Source: Lactobacillus rodentium
GTDB lineage: Bacteria; Bacillota; Bacilli; Lactobacillales; Lactobacillaceae
Direction of reading: 5' to 3'
Assembly (NCBI RefSeq): GCF_003423665.1
Contig: NZ_BFBY01000002.1
Span: 62,001-126,000, forward strand
DNA: 64,000 bases
Numbering within the stretch: the first letter of the stretch is position 1; each line of letters begins with the position of its first letter. The position numbers and the translations under genes are program-made. Positions 15,860-25,100 of the stretch are shown here, in pieces. The notes beneath the pieces are model-generated. The model worked only from the letters and a program-made list of their open reading frames with translations. It searched no databases and was not told where the DNA came from.

Positions 15860-16696
15860 CTAATTATCTAAATTCTTTTTTATTTCTGCAGGCAAAGTAT
15901 CAACTATTGTACTCAAATACCCCATCTGCTTAAGCAACCGAGCCAGCCACTTCACTTGCTCAAAATCATGGTTAAATAAGGCTTCATAATAAGTTGCCAA
16001 GACTTGATAAAAACCAATTACTGGATCAACTGGCAATGTATGCATGAAGTCAATTACTGTTTCAATATAATTTTTGGGAGCCTTTTGATAATAACAACAA
16101 TTCAAAAAATTAATGCAAGCTAAGCAAATAAATTGTAAAGATAAAGTATCGAACTTTTGGTTCCTCTTAAAAGCCTTAAAAGCAGATTGATACAATTCAA
16201 ATGCCTCGTCAATATCAAGTAAAACCACAATTTGGCTCAAACTGTGGTAAGCATAACGATTCCAATCGGCATGTAAGATATTCGATTTAATTTTATTCTT
16301 AATCTCAGGTGAGACAAGCTTGTTAGAATGGAGTACCCAGGCATATGCAATCTGCAAGCGCGACTTCAGGTTAAAATCCACCTGCTCACGCGATTCCAAT
16401 TCGGCCTTAATTTCATCTAACTTCTTCAAGTCCTTATGGTTCTGGGCAAAACTAATCTCATTAATGAGATCATAATTAGGCTCTCCTTCAGTGTTCTGTC
16501 CAATAATTAAATTAAAAAAATGGAGCACATCAAAATGGTGAGCAGCCAATAAATTAATCAAAGTTTCGGCATCAATAGCATGGACGCCACGTTCAACTTT
16601 AGAATAAAAAGATTCGGTAATTAACCCCGCCGCCATCTGCGTTTGTGTTAATCCTGCTTGCTTGCGAATTTGCTTTAAGGCTTCACCAATTGTCAT
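15860..16696 (-). CDS. Rgg-like transcriptional regulator, paralogue 1
   Basis: A 278-residue regulator with an N-terminal XRE HTH (IRKQAGLTQTQMAAGLITES) and a long all-helical C-terminal domain, the layout of Rgg/GadR/MutR proteins that bind short peptides. The start is set at the ATG giving MTIGEALKQ because AGGAG lies 8 nt upstream; an upstream in-frame ATG lacks one. It is separated from paralogue 2 by a terminator and so has its own promoter. A partner peptide gene was looked for nearby but none was found. Confidence 0.8.
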   Translation of the reverse strand: MTIGEALKQIRKQAGLTQTQMAAGLITESFYSKVERGVHAIDAETLINLLAAHHFDVLHFFNLIIGQNTEGEPNYDLINEISFAQNHKDLKKLDEIKAELESREQVDFNLKSRLQIAYAWVLHSNKLVSPEIKNKIKSNILHADWNRYAYHSLSQIVVLLDIDEAFELYQSAFKAFKRNQKFDTLSLQFICLACINFLNCCYYQKAPKNYIETVIDFMHTLPVDPVIGFYQVLATYYEALFNHDFEQVKWLARLLKQMGYLSTIVDTLPAEIKKNLDN

Positions 16697-16809
16697 GCCA
16701 ATCACTCCTGCTTGAATTAAGTTATCAACCTTATCATTGTACAATATTGACTATTTTTTGTATTTATTAAACTTAATTGCCGCAAGTTCTGCTCTAACTC
16801 AAACAATAC

Positions 16810-16842
16810 AAAAAGACGAAATTCAAATTGAATTTCGTCTTA
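16810..16842 (-). terminator. Terminator after Rgg paralogue 2
   Basis: GACGAAATTCAA / TTGAATTTCGTC perfect stem (16815-16839), TTTTT following on the minus strand. Confidence 0.85.
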
Positions 16843-16845
16843 TTC

Positions 16846-17601
16846 TTAATCTGTAAATGCAAGAAGCCGATCATAATTATTTACTTGCAAAAGGCGTCTA
16901 ATACCAGCTGCCTGATCCTGATTGCCCTGAAGCAAGTTCAAATAATATTTTGCAACCAAATGTTCTAGTACCAAAACTGAACGTGGCGGTATAGCATCAA
17001 TCAACTGAGCCGTAATTAAAGCTTGCGCCTGCATACCCGCTTGATAGAAGCGTTGCAAACACGTTATAAGCGTATTAACTAAAATCCGCCAAGAAAAATC
17101 ATCACTGTACACTGGCAAAGCCAGCACCACCTTATCAACCACAGTGGCAACTTCATCAATTTCACACAGATAGGCCAGCAAACACCAGGCAAAAATATTC
17201 TTTTCGGGATTTTCACTGTGTTTTAGATAATCTGTCAGTGCAGTCGGCTCATGAGAGTAGCTAGAGGATCCTTTCCACCCCCCCAAAATAGAAATCATCA
17301 AGTCAACTACCGCTTCTTGACGTTCATTCATGGGCTTGTAATCTTTAAGACGCTCACAATCACGATCAATAAAGGCTAAAATTGCTTGCTGTTCAATATT
17401 ACCTTCAAACGCTGGTTCAAAAAAATCATAGAGTGAGACATGATGATAGTTCAGTAATTCAATCAGCTTCGACATACTGATATTACTGCGTCCATTTTCG
17501 ACTCGTGAATAAAATGATTCGGTCACAATTCCACTACTGAATTGCGCTTGAGTTAAACCCAAATATTTTCTGGTATTTTTTAAACGCTTTCCAATCTTCA
17601 C
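16846..17601 (-). CDS. Rgg-like transcriptional regulator, paralogue 2
   Basis: A 251-residue protein with XRE HTH (TRKYLGLTQAQFSSGIVTES) and an all-helical TPR-like C-terminal domain. It shares the HTH pattern TQxQxxxGxxTESFYSxVE with paralogue 1. The start codon is GTG at 17599-17601 behind GAGGTGG. It lies 58 nt downstream of paralogue 3 and is probably cotranscribed with it, ending at a strong terminator. C-terminal domain sequences of the three paralogues differ much more than their HTHs, which suggests different peptide ligands. Confidence 0.78.
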   Translation of the reverse strand: MKIGKRLKNTRKYLGLTQAQFSSGIVTESFYSRVENGRSNISMSKLIELLNYHHVSLYDFFEPAFEGNIEQQAILAFIDRDCERLKDYKPMNERQEAVVDLMISILGGWKGSSSYSHEPTALTDYLKHSENPEKNIFAWCLLAYLCEIDEVATVVDKVVLALPVYSDDFSWRILVNTLITCLQRFYQAGMQAQALITAQLIDAIPPRSVLVLEHLVAKYYLNLLQGNQDQAAGIRRLLQVNNYDRLLAFTD

Positions 17602-17659
17602 TCTTCCACCTCGTATTTTATCCTCTTAAACACGAAGAATTAACATGTTTTCTCGTAAC

Positions 17660-18421
17660 TCAGTTAATTGGTAAGTAATGCGAAATAAGGTACATTTTAT
17701 CCCATTGTCCTCTTTGTGCCGCCTTAATATAGGCACCTTGCATCTTCTCATAAAAGATAATTGAACGATTCGGTAAGGCTGCTAGATAATGGTAACCACG
17801 CTCAATTTGACCTTGTACATAATTTTCTTTGACTGCTTGTTCTAAGTAACTAACCACAATTTGAGCCAAAAGTTTAATGTGATAGTCCGTATAATGATCA
17901 AAATCACGCTGATTACTAAACAACCAAGTAACTATACGATCAACTTCCTCCAAAGTATAAAGTTCTAAACTATTAGCAATAATCCATAAACTATTTTCAT
18001 CCCAGTCCTCGATGGCGAGTAGGAACTTCTTAATTATCAACCGTTTTTTTCTTGGAAAAGCTTGAGGTTGACCATTTAACTTATCAATCATGAACTCAAT
18101 AACTTGGAATGAAACTGAATCAGGATAAGGAGCATTGTCAATTAAAGTTTGCAAAGTTTCAACATCATGATTGAAGTAGGCCTCACTAGCCTTGATCTGC
18201 ATGGCATGACTTTGAGCATGAAAAGAACCAAAATTTTCTAAAAAATCAATGATTGAAATTTTATTCTCATTCAGCAGCTCAATAAAAGTTACCGCTCTAA
18301 TCTCATTGCGGTTATTCTCAACATGAGCCAAGTGCGAACTATCAATGACGTTCTTAGAAAATTCTTTTCTTGATAACTTCAACTGCAAACGTTGTTGCTT
18401 AAGATAATCTCCAATAACCAA
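17660..18421 (-). CDS. Rgg-like transcriptional regulator, paralogue 3
   Basis: A 253-residue protein with a more divergent N-terminal HTH (LKLSRKEFSKNVIDSSHLAH) and a helical C-terminal domain. The start is TTG at 18419-18421, 8 nt after GGGTGGGG; no ATG is available. Its promoter contains the TGCA-N24-TATGTT motif also found in front of six surface or membrane operons downstream. It is therefore either the regulator of that set with autoregulation or a target of it. Probably first gene of an operon with paralogue 2. Confidence 0.72.
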   Translation of the reverse strand: MVIGDYLKQQRLQLKLSRKEFSKNVIDSSHLAHVENNRNEIRAVTFIELLNENKISIIDFLENFGSFHAQSHAMQIKASEAYFNHDVETLQTLIDNAPYPDSVSFQVIEFMIDKLNGQPQAFPRKKRLIIKKFLLAIEDWDENSLWIIANSLELYTLEEVDRIVTWLFSNQRDFDHYTDYHIKLLAQIVVSYLEQAVKENYVQGQIERGYHYLAALPNRSIIFYEKMQGAYIKAAQRGQWDKMYLISHYLPIN

Positions 18422-18536
18422 AATTGGTTCCCCACCCTTTTTAGATTCACTCTTATCTTAATTTGGGTTTGAAATTAAATTGGAAAATCTTCCAAATCGA
18501 CTTTTTAAATTTTTCCTCCAAATCCTATGTAATCAA

Positions 18537-18583
18537 AACATACTTTTTGAATTCTGTCCGTGAACTTGCAGATTTACCTAAAA
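18537..18583 (-). promoter_or_regulatory. Regulon promoter motif, site a (before Rgg paralogue 3)
   Basis: Minus strand: TTTAGGTAAA, TCTGCAAGTTC, GGACAG, then TATGTT (18537-18542). TGCA (18567-18570) is exactly 24 nt from the TATG. Confidence 0.65.
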
Positions 18584-18621
18584 ATATTTTTTTCAAAGGT
18601 ATATTTAAAGTGTTTTTGGGT

Positions 18622-18662
18622 ATAAAAAACACCCCATAACTCGGGGTGAGTTGTGGGGTGAT
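18622..18662 (-). terminator. Terminator after the 214-residue membrane protein gene
   Basis: CACCCCACAACTC / GAGTTATGGGGTG stem, T6 on the minus strand. Confidence 0.85.
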
Positions 18663-18676
18663 TGGGTTGAAATTAA

Positions 18677-19321
18677 TCATTGCAAGTTAACATTATTAGT
18701 CTCTTGTGTTTTACGATATTCATGGACAATTGGGCCCATGTTAGCCAAGCCGGAAATAAAAGCAACTGGCCAAAGCATAATTCTTAAGAACCAAAAATAA
18801 ACTTTCATAGAAAGCCATCCAAGACCGCTTCCCATTCCATTACCTACTGCATTAACATAATGAGATACCTTACTTTCTTGTCTAGTTCTTGGGCTATTAT
18901 CTATTACTTTCCACTCTCCTTGTTTAAAAGCAGAATGCCTGATAATTTTATCAGCAGAAGTTGTACCATCAGGACGTTCGGAAAAAGTACGCGGACCTGC
19001 ATTTCTGACTTCCTTATATTGAGCTACACTCTCTTCAATAATCTTTTGAGTACTTACTTTCATTTTTTTAAAAGCAAACGGATAAAACCGAATATTCAAA
19101 ATCCATAAAACAAATGTAAGTATCACAATTATTATTGCAAATAATAATTGAACAAGAGTATCCGTAACATTAGGAGTAATTGCACCTTGGCAGAAGTCAA
19201 TTACTAAATTATAGAGAAAAAAGGCTAGTGCAATAGTCCATAAAATATTTGCTATTCCAAAATACTTTAATTTATTTAAATTACCTGAAATTTTCCAGGC
19301 ATCTTTTATATAATCAATCAT
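18677..19321 (-). CDS. Membrane protein of unknown function (214 aa)
   Basis: The product has two hydrophobic segments near the N-terminus (about residues 22-42 and 58-78), a soluble loop of about 90 residues rich in charged residues (KIIEESVAQYKEVRNAG), and a C-terminal hydrophobic stretch with MKVYFWFLRIMLWPVAFISG. No family is recognised. It lies 21 nt downstream of the gene at 19343-20077 and is probably cotranscribed with it from the motif-bearing promoter at site b. Together they may form a two-component membrane complex, which is inference. Confidence 0.65.
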   Translation of the reverse strand: MIDYIKDAWKISGNLNKLKYFGIANILWTIALAFFLYNLVIDFCQGAITPNVTDTLVQLLFAIIIVILTFVLWILNIRFYPFAFKKMKVSTQKIIEESVAQYKEVRNAGPRTFSERPDGTTSADKIIRHSAFKQGEWKVIDNSPRTRQESKVSHYVNAVGNGMGSGLGWLSMKVYFWFLRIMLWPVAFISGLANMGPIVHEYRKTQETNNVNLQ

Positions 19322-19342
19322 TTAAATTTTCCTTTAATTAAA

Positions 19343-20077
19343 TTATTTACCTAAATACTTATTTACTTTATTTTCAAGAGTTTGAATTTCATAAAAAATC
19401 GAATCAGGGAGCGAAGAATCAAGAAGATTTGTTGGCAAGATATTATCTGAAGTAGTAACTTCTTTCTTATCTCTCCATCGATCTTCTAATAATCTAATTC
19501 CTTCACTTAAATTCTTGGCTTGGCCAGTACGAATTATTTCATATAATTCACCATAGTAAGCTAATACAAATCTTCTATTATCGGGAACTGAATTTACAAC
19601 TGAAGGAATAGTGGCTTCTAATCTACTTTCGATACTAGTTGCCTCATTCATAAATTTGGAAAGACCCGCATTATATTGTTCTAAATTTTTTTTCTTATTG
19701 TTTAAATCTGTAGTTTTTGATTTTAAAATACTTTGTTCAACCTTTTGAACAATTTTCCAAGCACCTGCAAAACTTCCTATAAAAATAACAATACCAAATA
19801 AAAAATACAGTGTGGAACTAGAGATTCTTCCATAGGGATTCAAAACACTATCAAGTATCCCAAAAAAGATAATTCCCAGTACTAACACTGAAATAATTGT
19901 CCATTTAGGTGATAAAAATGTATCCTGATCTTCTATTTCTTTATTAACTTTAGTTAATCTAGATCGAATATTCTTTGAACTTTGATCAAGATCATCTACT
20001 ACTGAATCTATTTGAAACTTTTCTGTTACATACAAGTATGCTTCTTGGATTTGCTGTAATGTTTCTTCTTTTTCCAT
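19343..20077 (-). CDS. Membrane protein with flanking coiled coils (244 aa)
   Basis: The N-terminal 50 residues are heptad-like and charged, two adjacent transmembrane segments follow (about 55-72 and 85-108), then a second coiled coil of about 60 residues (ILKSKTTDLNNKKKNLEQY). The C-terminal domain is soluble and contains NLSEGIRLLEDRW. No signal peptide and no enzyme motif. The ATG follows GAGGAGAA. It is the first gene of a two-gene operon under site b of the shared promoter motif, so it is likely coregulated with the surface proteins nearby. Family not recognised. Confidence 0.65.
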   Translation of the reverse strand: MEKEETLQQIQEAYLYVTEKFQIDSVVDDLDQSSKNIRSRLTKVNKEIEDQDTFLSPKWTIISVLVLGIIFFGILDSVLNPYGRISSSTLYFLFGIVIFIGSFAGAWKIVQKVEQSILKSKTTDLNNKKKNLEQYNAGLSKFMNEATSIESRLEATIPSVVNSVPDNRRFVLAYYGELYEIIRTGQAKNLSEGIRLLEDRWRDKKEVTTSDNILPTNLLDSSLPDSIFYEIQTLENKVNKYLGK

Positions 20078-20125
20078 ACATTCTCCTCATTAAATTCTAA
20101 ACAACATGTTTGACTACTTAATAAA

Positions 20126-20172
20126 ACCACAGTTTAAAATTACTGTCTTAAAATCTGCAGATTTACCTAAAT
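20126..20172 (-). promoter_or_regulatory. Regulon promoter motif, site b (before 19343-20077)
   Basis: Minus strand: TTTAGGTAAA, TCTGCAGATTT, AAGACAG, TGTGGT as -10 (20126-20131). TGCA (20156-20159) to the -10 is 24 nt. The 24 bp downstream (20103-20126) are identical to those at site c. Confidence 0.7.
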
Positions 20173-20190
20173 ATTTTTAATGACAAAGAG

Positions 20191-20232
20191 ATAAAATACC
20201 CCATAACTCGGATTGAGTTATGGGGTATTTAA
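20191..20232 (-). terminator. Terminator after the nuclease/peptidase-like operon
   Basis: ATACCCCATAACTC / GAGTTATGGGGTAT, a perfect 14-bp stem with a 5-nt loop, TTTT on the minus strand. The stem sequence resembles the terminator at 18622-18662. Confidence 0.8.
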
Positions 20233-20355
20233 AATTGATTGTAATTAGAATATTCTATTAATTTTAATTATCCAATGAAGTTTTTTTAGTTACAGTTACT
20301 TTTATAACATTAAATTCACTTCCATAAAAGCAGTATTGACATTTTTAATTTTCTT

Positions 20356-20499
20356 TTATTTTTTCATTATTTTCTTATATTCTTTTGGAACAGAACATTG
20401 ATACTTACTTATTCGACCTTTAAGTTTCTTCGCCCAATCATGTAAATAATTAAATACTATTTTTCTTGATCTGTTTTTCATATCTTCCCAAACCTTCAT
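20356..20499 (-). CDS. Small basic protein of unknown function (47 aa)
   Basis: A 47-codon frame starting MKVWEDMKNRSRKIVFNYL, strongly basic (C-terminus KEYKKIMKK). AAGGA lies 4 nt before the ATG. The start is 8 nt after the stop of the cysteine-peptidase-like gene, so it would be the last gene of that operon. In an operon that may encode toxins it could be an immunity protein, but it could also be a short fragment. No family recognised. Confidence 0.35.
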   Translation of the reverse strand: MKVWEDMKNRSRKIVFNYLHDWAKKLKGRISKYQCSVPKEYKKIMKK

Positions 20500-20506
20500 T
20501 AAATCC

Positions 20507-21133
20507 TTAATGGTACAAATTTGTTTTTTTATCTGAGATTTTAGCATTTTTTAATGCTTTCTTCTCATTATAAGAGGCTTTATGAAAACATTTTTGAAAC
20601 AAGCTTACACTACTATCTAATATATGGCCTGTACTATCTTGAATAAAACAGATCCAATGCATATTATGTGTACTTTTCTTTGAAGATTTTGGACAATCTC
20701 CTGAATTTATCGGAATAATATAAAAAGACCAGCTCCCTTTTTTATTTTGACTATCAATTTTTAGCTCTTTTTCAAATTTTTCAACACATTTTATTTTATC
20801 TATCTCATAGTCTTGTATTTTCAATTCATTTAAAATATTTAAAATTTGATCTTTTTCATTATTAAGAAAAGCATATAGGGCATTAGAACTAAAAAATTCA
20901 CCTATTAAAGAATAAGAGTTAGCGTTACTACCAATAAAGTCATCATTATGATATACCTCTTCGATATTTATATTCTTTTTGATTGCTTTTTCCCACAAAT
21001 CTTTTGCAATTTTATTTATTGTATTTTGTTTAAAATCTCCATCAAATGCAATACCATTCAAAAAGGCATAAATTGCACAAATTGGGCGACTTCCCTGTCT
21101 AAATCCTTTTCTATGTTCAATTTCATTTTCCAT
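20507..21133 (-). CDS. Putative papain-fold cysteine peptidase-like protein (208 aa)
   Basis: A soluble 208-residue protein with no signal peptide. Cys19 in SRPICAIYAFLNGIA starts a hydrophobic helix, as the nucleophile does in papain-like and C39-like folds. His159 in HNMHWICFIQD begins a strand, and Asp173 in GHILDSS follows at the right distance for the third member of a Cys-His-Asp triad. This is inferred from spacing only. The ATG giving MENEIEHRK has AGGAG at 5 nt. It lies 16 nt downstream of a nuclease-like gene, in an operon below a surface-exclusion protein. Alternative: an acetyltransferase or transglutaminase of the same fold. Confidence 0.5.
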   Translation of the reverse strand: MENEIEHRKGFRQGSRPICAIYAFLNGIAFDGDFKQNTINKIAKDLWEKAIKKNINIEEVYHNDDFIGSNANSYSLIGEFFSSNALYAFLNNEKDQILNILNELKIQDYEIDKIKCVEKFEKELKIDSQNKKGSWSFYIIPINSGDCPKSSKKSTHNMHWICFIQDSTGHILDSSVSLFQKCFHKASYNEKKALKNAKISDKKTNLYH

Positions 21134-21149
21134 AAATGCTCCTACGAAT

Positions 21150-22037
21150 TTATTCATCAAATTTTTTAATATGCAAATCACTTAATTTCCCATTCTTAAA
21201 AAATTCTCTATAGTTTTCAACAGTTAAATCGTTTGGTACACTTGCTAAATTTTCTTCAGCATAATCACAATTAGGAATAAACACATGAACGGGAATATCT
21301 AATTTATCTGGATGGTTTAGATTTTTTTGTTTATTAATATTTTCTAATTTATCTAGATTTTTAATTACAAATAATCTTGTGCCAATTGGAATTTTATCGT
21401 CCTTTTCCTTAAAAATGGCTTCACACTCATAGTAAAAAATCATTTCATTATTATTCAATTTAAAAGATTGATGCTCATTATTATATTTAGCAATCAAGCT
21501 TTCAAAATATCCTTGTCCATTTTTACCAGAACCTAGTCTTCGATTCTCATTGGCACGCTTAAACTGCGGATATTCATCATAAACATTTCTTCGAGGAGTC
21601 TTTTTATGATGATTACCAAAAAAACTTTCAAATGGAAAATAGTTATGAATAAAATTCCCCAAAATATGACCGCCCTGTACTACTTCATGAGCATCTCTTT
21701 CATTAATTTTTTTATCTGCTTCAGTATTATTTGAATTAATTCTTAAAAATGGTGGTTCATATTGTTTATTACTCTCAGCTTGTTCTTTATTTAAAATTAT
21801 TCTCCATCCAACTACTCTTCCATAAAAATAAATGGGCACAATTGATTGAGAATTACTTAACACATATTTATAGTTTTCAATTAATTTTTCCTGTTTTTCC
21901 TTAAACTGCTCTTTAAATTCAACTTCAAAATAGTTCTCTTTATAATTGAGATTATAGGGTGCTAATTGCACAACTTGCTCATTATCAAAATCGCAATTAG
22001 AAAATCCCATTCTTTTAAAAACATCTTCTTCATTCAT
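21150..22037 (-). CDS. Putative DNA/RNA non-specific endonuclease-like protein (295 aa)
   Basis: The central part contains HEVVQGGHILGNFI (His124) followed by NVYDEYPQFKRANENR and GQGYFESLI. This order resembles the GH-x-N...N...Q...E layout of the EndoU-unrelated DNA/RNA non-specific (beta-beta-alpha metal) nucleases seen in EssD-like toxins. The fit is partial and the metal-site Asn is not certain. There is no signal peptide. The start is set at MNEEDVFKRM, with GAGGAG 9 nt before it. It sits 82 nt downstream of a SEC10/PgrA surface protein gene, behind a terminator, and directly upstream of a cysteine-peptidase-like gene. Confidence 0.5.
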   Translation of the reverse strand: MNEEDVFKRMGFSNCDFDNEQVVQLAPYNLNYKENYFEVEFKEQFKEKQEKLIENYKYVLSNSQSIVPIYFYGRVVGWRIILNKEQAESNKQYEPPFLRINSNNTEADKKINERDAHEVVQGGHILGNFIHNYFPFESFFGNHHKKTPRRNVYDEYPQFKRANENRRLGSGKNGQGYFESLIAKYNNEHQSFKLNNNEMIFYYECEAIFKEKDDKIPIGTRLFVIKNLDKLENINKQKNLNHPDKLDIPVHVFIPNCDYAEENLASVPNDLTVENYREFFKNGKLSDLHIKKFDE

Positions 22038-22056
22038 TTTTATTAATCTCCTCAAT

Positions 22057-22094
22057 AAAAAGAGAAGTTGCGTTTCTCCGCAACTTCTCTTTCA
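22057..22094 (-). terminator. Terminator after the SEC10/PgrA surface protein gene
   Basis: AGAGAAGTTGCG / CGCAACTTCTCT, perfect 12-bp stem, then TTTTTATT on the minus strand. Partial read-through could feed the nuclease-like gene 20 nt further on. Confidence 0.85.
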
Positions 22095-22119
22095 ACATAT
22101 TGTCTCTATGTATATTTTC

Positions 22120-25100
22120 TTATTTCACCCAAGCAACGTAATCCATTGGAATCCATTGTGCTTGGTTACCAATTCTAGCCATCATACGACCGTTGATAAA
22201 TTCGACATCTAAGACTTTCCAGCTAGTATTTGGTTTTACAAATTTACCAGTATATTCACCATTTTGGTTAAGCAATGCAATCTTCCAGGTTGGGTGGTTC
22301 TTTACTGGGTTAGCCTTAACCACACCAGTCTTCTTAACTTGTAAGAAGCTTGCTGGAATCCATTGTTGGTCGGTACCTAATCTGTAATATGTTTGGTCAT
22401 TGATAGTCTTCTTAGCAAATACTTTCCACTTAGTGTTAGTTGGTAAGTATTGACCAGTGTAGTTACCATTACCGTCGACAAGAGCAATCTTCCAGGTTGG
22501 GTGACTATTCAATACAGGAATGTAACCATGAGCTGCGAATGGTTCTTCTGCATTAGATTTAGCAGGCACACCATCAGTAATTGAAGAAACAGCATCTTCA
22601 ACAACCCATTGATTATCAGTACCTAATCTATAGTAAGTCTTACCATTGATGGTCTTCTTAGCAAATACCTTGTAGTTAGTATCAGCATTAATAGTTTGAG
22701 AAACTGCTTCACCCTTACCATTTACTAAAGTAACGTTGTTCTTAATGTGAGCTACACCAGTCATTGGAGTTTCTTTGCTATTAGAATTATTGATTGCTGG
22801 AGTTTGAGATGCTTCATAAGCACTTTGAGCAGAAGCTAATTCACTCTCAGCATTACTTAATTCTTGTTGAGCATCACTTACTACAGCTTGGGCCTTATCT
22901 AAAGCCTTATCAGCAGCATCTCTTGCTGGTTTCAATTTATTTAATTTTTCATTCTCTGCATCAGCATTCTTCTTAGCTGCATCATAATTACTTTGGGCTA
23001 CCTTTTGACCGTTTAGGGCCACGGCTAACATTTCCGGTGCCTTATTCAAATTAGCAAGGTAAGTCTTAGCATTATTAAGTGCAGTTTGAGCTTGTTGAAT
23101 AGCTTCCTTCTTTGCTAGAACATCATTATTTGCTGCTGTCTGATTTTGTTTTGCACCATTTAATTTATTTTGAGCATTTGCTAAAGCCTTTTGAGCATCC
23201 TTAAGTGCATTTGCTGCTTTGGTTTGAGCTGAAACAGCAGCCTTCAAATTATCAGCCTTCTTATTTGGTTCAGCTAATAACATGTTATAAGTGGCTTGTT
23301 TTTCTTGTTGATCTTTTTGATCATTTGCTAGTTTAGTTTGAATTTGACTTTGAAACTTAATTGCATTATTTAAAGCGTTTTGTGCACTAATATTTGAATT
23401 TTTAGCATTGTTTAATACTATTTGAGCATCTTTAAGTGCATTTTGAGCTTTATTTAATGCTTGTTGTGCTTGTTCAGTTTGACTAGCTGAACTATTTAAA
23501 GTGGCTAATTCAGAATCAATTGCTGTAATTTGTTTATTAATATTTGCAATTTGATCGGCATATGATGGAATTATCGTACGATCAAAGGTCGAATTTTCGT
23601 GAATTCCGCTTAACCCTGGCATCTCGAACAAAATTTCCCAATTTGGAGTTTTCCAGGTTTCATACGGTTCACCTTCTACATGGGGAGTAAAGTAATCGTA
23701 ATAATGTGAAGATTCATAGATAGTTCCAGAATAAAAAGTTGGCGTATTTAAACTTTGTTTTTGTTGAATCAATTGATCATTACATTGTTTTATAAAACTT
23801 CTTACTGCCGATTCAAATTCTTGTTTAGAAACTATTTTCCAATCTTTTTCTCCTTCATTATCTCCTGAAACTCCAGTAGGATATAAAACTTGATAAATTG
23901 GTTCTGGACTATAAGGTTGAACAGATGCACCGAATACAGTATGTGGCAAGTTTGGTGAAATAGTAGTAAGAGGAGTATATACACTCCGACCTTTAGAACC
24001 ATTTTCGGCTAGTATTGTATTATATTCTTGTATGTATTGATTTAACCCACGGATTGTATCATTAATATAAGATTTAGAGGTATCAACTAATTCATTATTT
24101 TCATTAGTACCTATACCTAGTAAACCATAACCATGTCCCAACTCGGGAGCAGTTTTACCTGGTGCATAAGTTCCTGCATGTGCAGGTAAAATCATGTCAA
24201 CAAATGTTTGATAAGCACCGCGCTTTAAATCATCCATTGTTGTAGGCTCACCATCTTGATGACGTGACATTACAAATGTTCCACCCTTACATTCATCCGT
24301 ACCAATACCTAATTTATCTACTGCTTTTTTTATCGCATCTTCATCATGCCAACCTACGTTAGGATTGTTTTTAGGATCATCCCAGCTATCAGCAACATAA
24401 TTTTTAGCTATTTCTTTAGCAAGTTCCATTGATCCTTTAGTTACTTCGGCTGAATCCCAACCCAATTGCTTACGCACCTTAGTTTGTAAGTCCGCAATAA
24501 ATAAAGATAACTCTTTAATTTGATCATCAGTCATCTTATTTGGATAAACTAATTCTTTTTTATCCACATCCGAAGAAATATAATGATTTTCCGCATTTTC
24601 CTTCTTGGTCCATGCAAAATCTTCATCTGACATTAATTCACCATGTGAGTATACTTGTTTAAATTTATCAATATCAGAAATAACAATATTATTCTTTGAT
24701 TTATCCTTTAAATCATCAAGTTGCTTTTGAAGGTCATCTTTTTTAACCTTATCTTTAGCAATAGTTGCATTAGCTTGATCACTAGCCTTTTTCTTAGCAT
24801 CATAATCTGCTTGAGCTTTTTGTAAACTGTTATTTGCTTGATCACTTGCTTTTTGAGCCTGATCTAAGTTTGCTTCAGTATTCTTTTTATTTTGAGTAGC
24901 TTGATCAACAGCCTTATCTGCATTCTTAAGACTAGTTTGGTCTTGACTAACTTTGGCATTCGCATCAGCTAAGTTCTTTGCGGCTTGGTCAAGACTAGAA
25001 TCCTTTAATGCATCTTGAGCTGCTTTCACATCTGCATCAGCTTTATTCTTATCAGCTTGCTTTGCATTAACATCATTTTGTTTAGCATTTACATCTTGAG

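Noticed and set aside
20250-20350. Short frame with a CQYC and KVTVTKKTSLDN downstream of the cysteine-peptidase-like operon
   Set aside because: Only about 25 codons, no start codon, and a stop just upstream. It may be a fragment of an older gene but cannot be shown.
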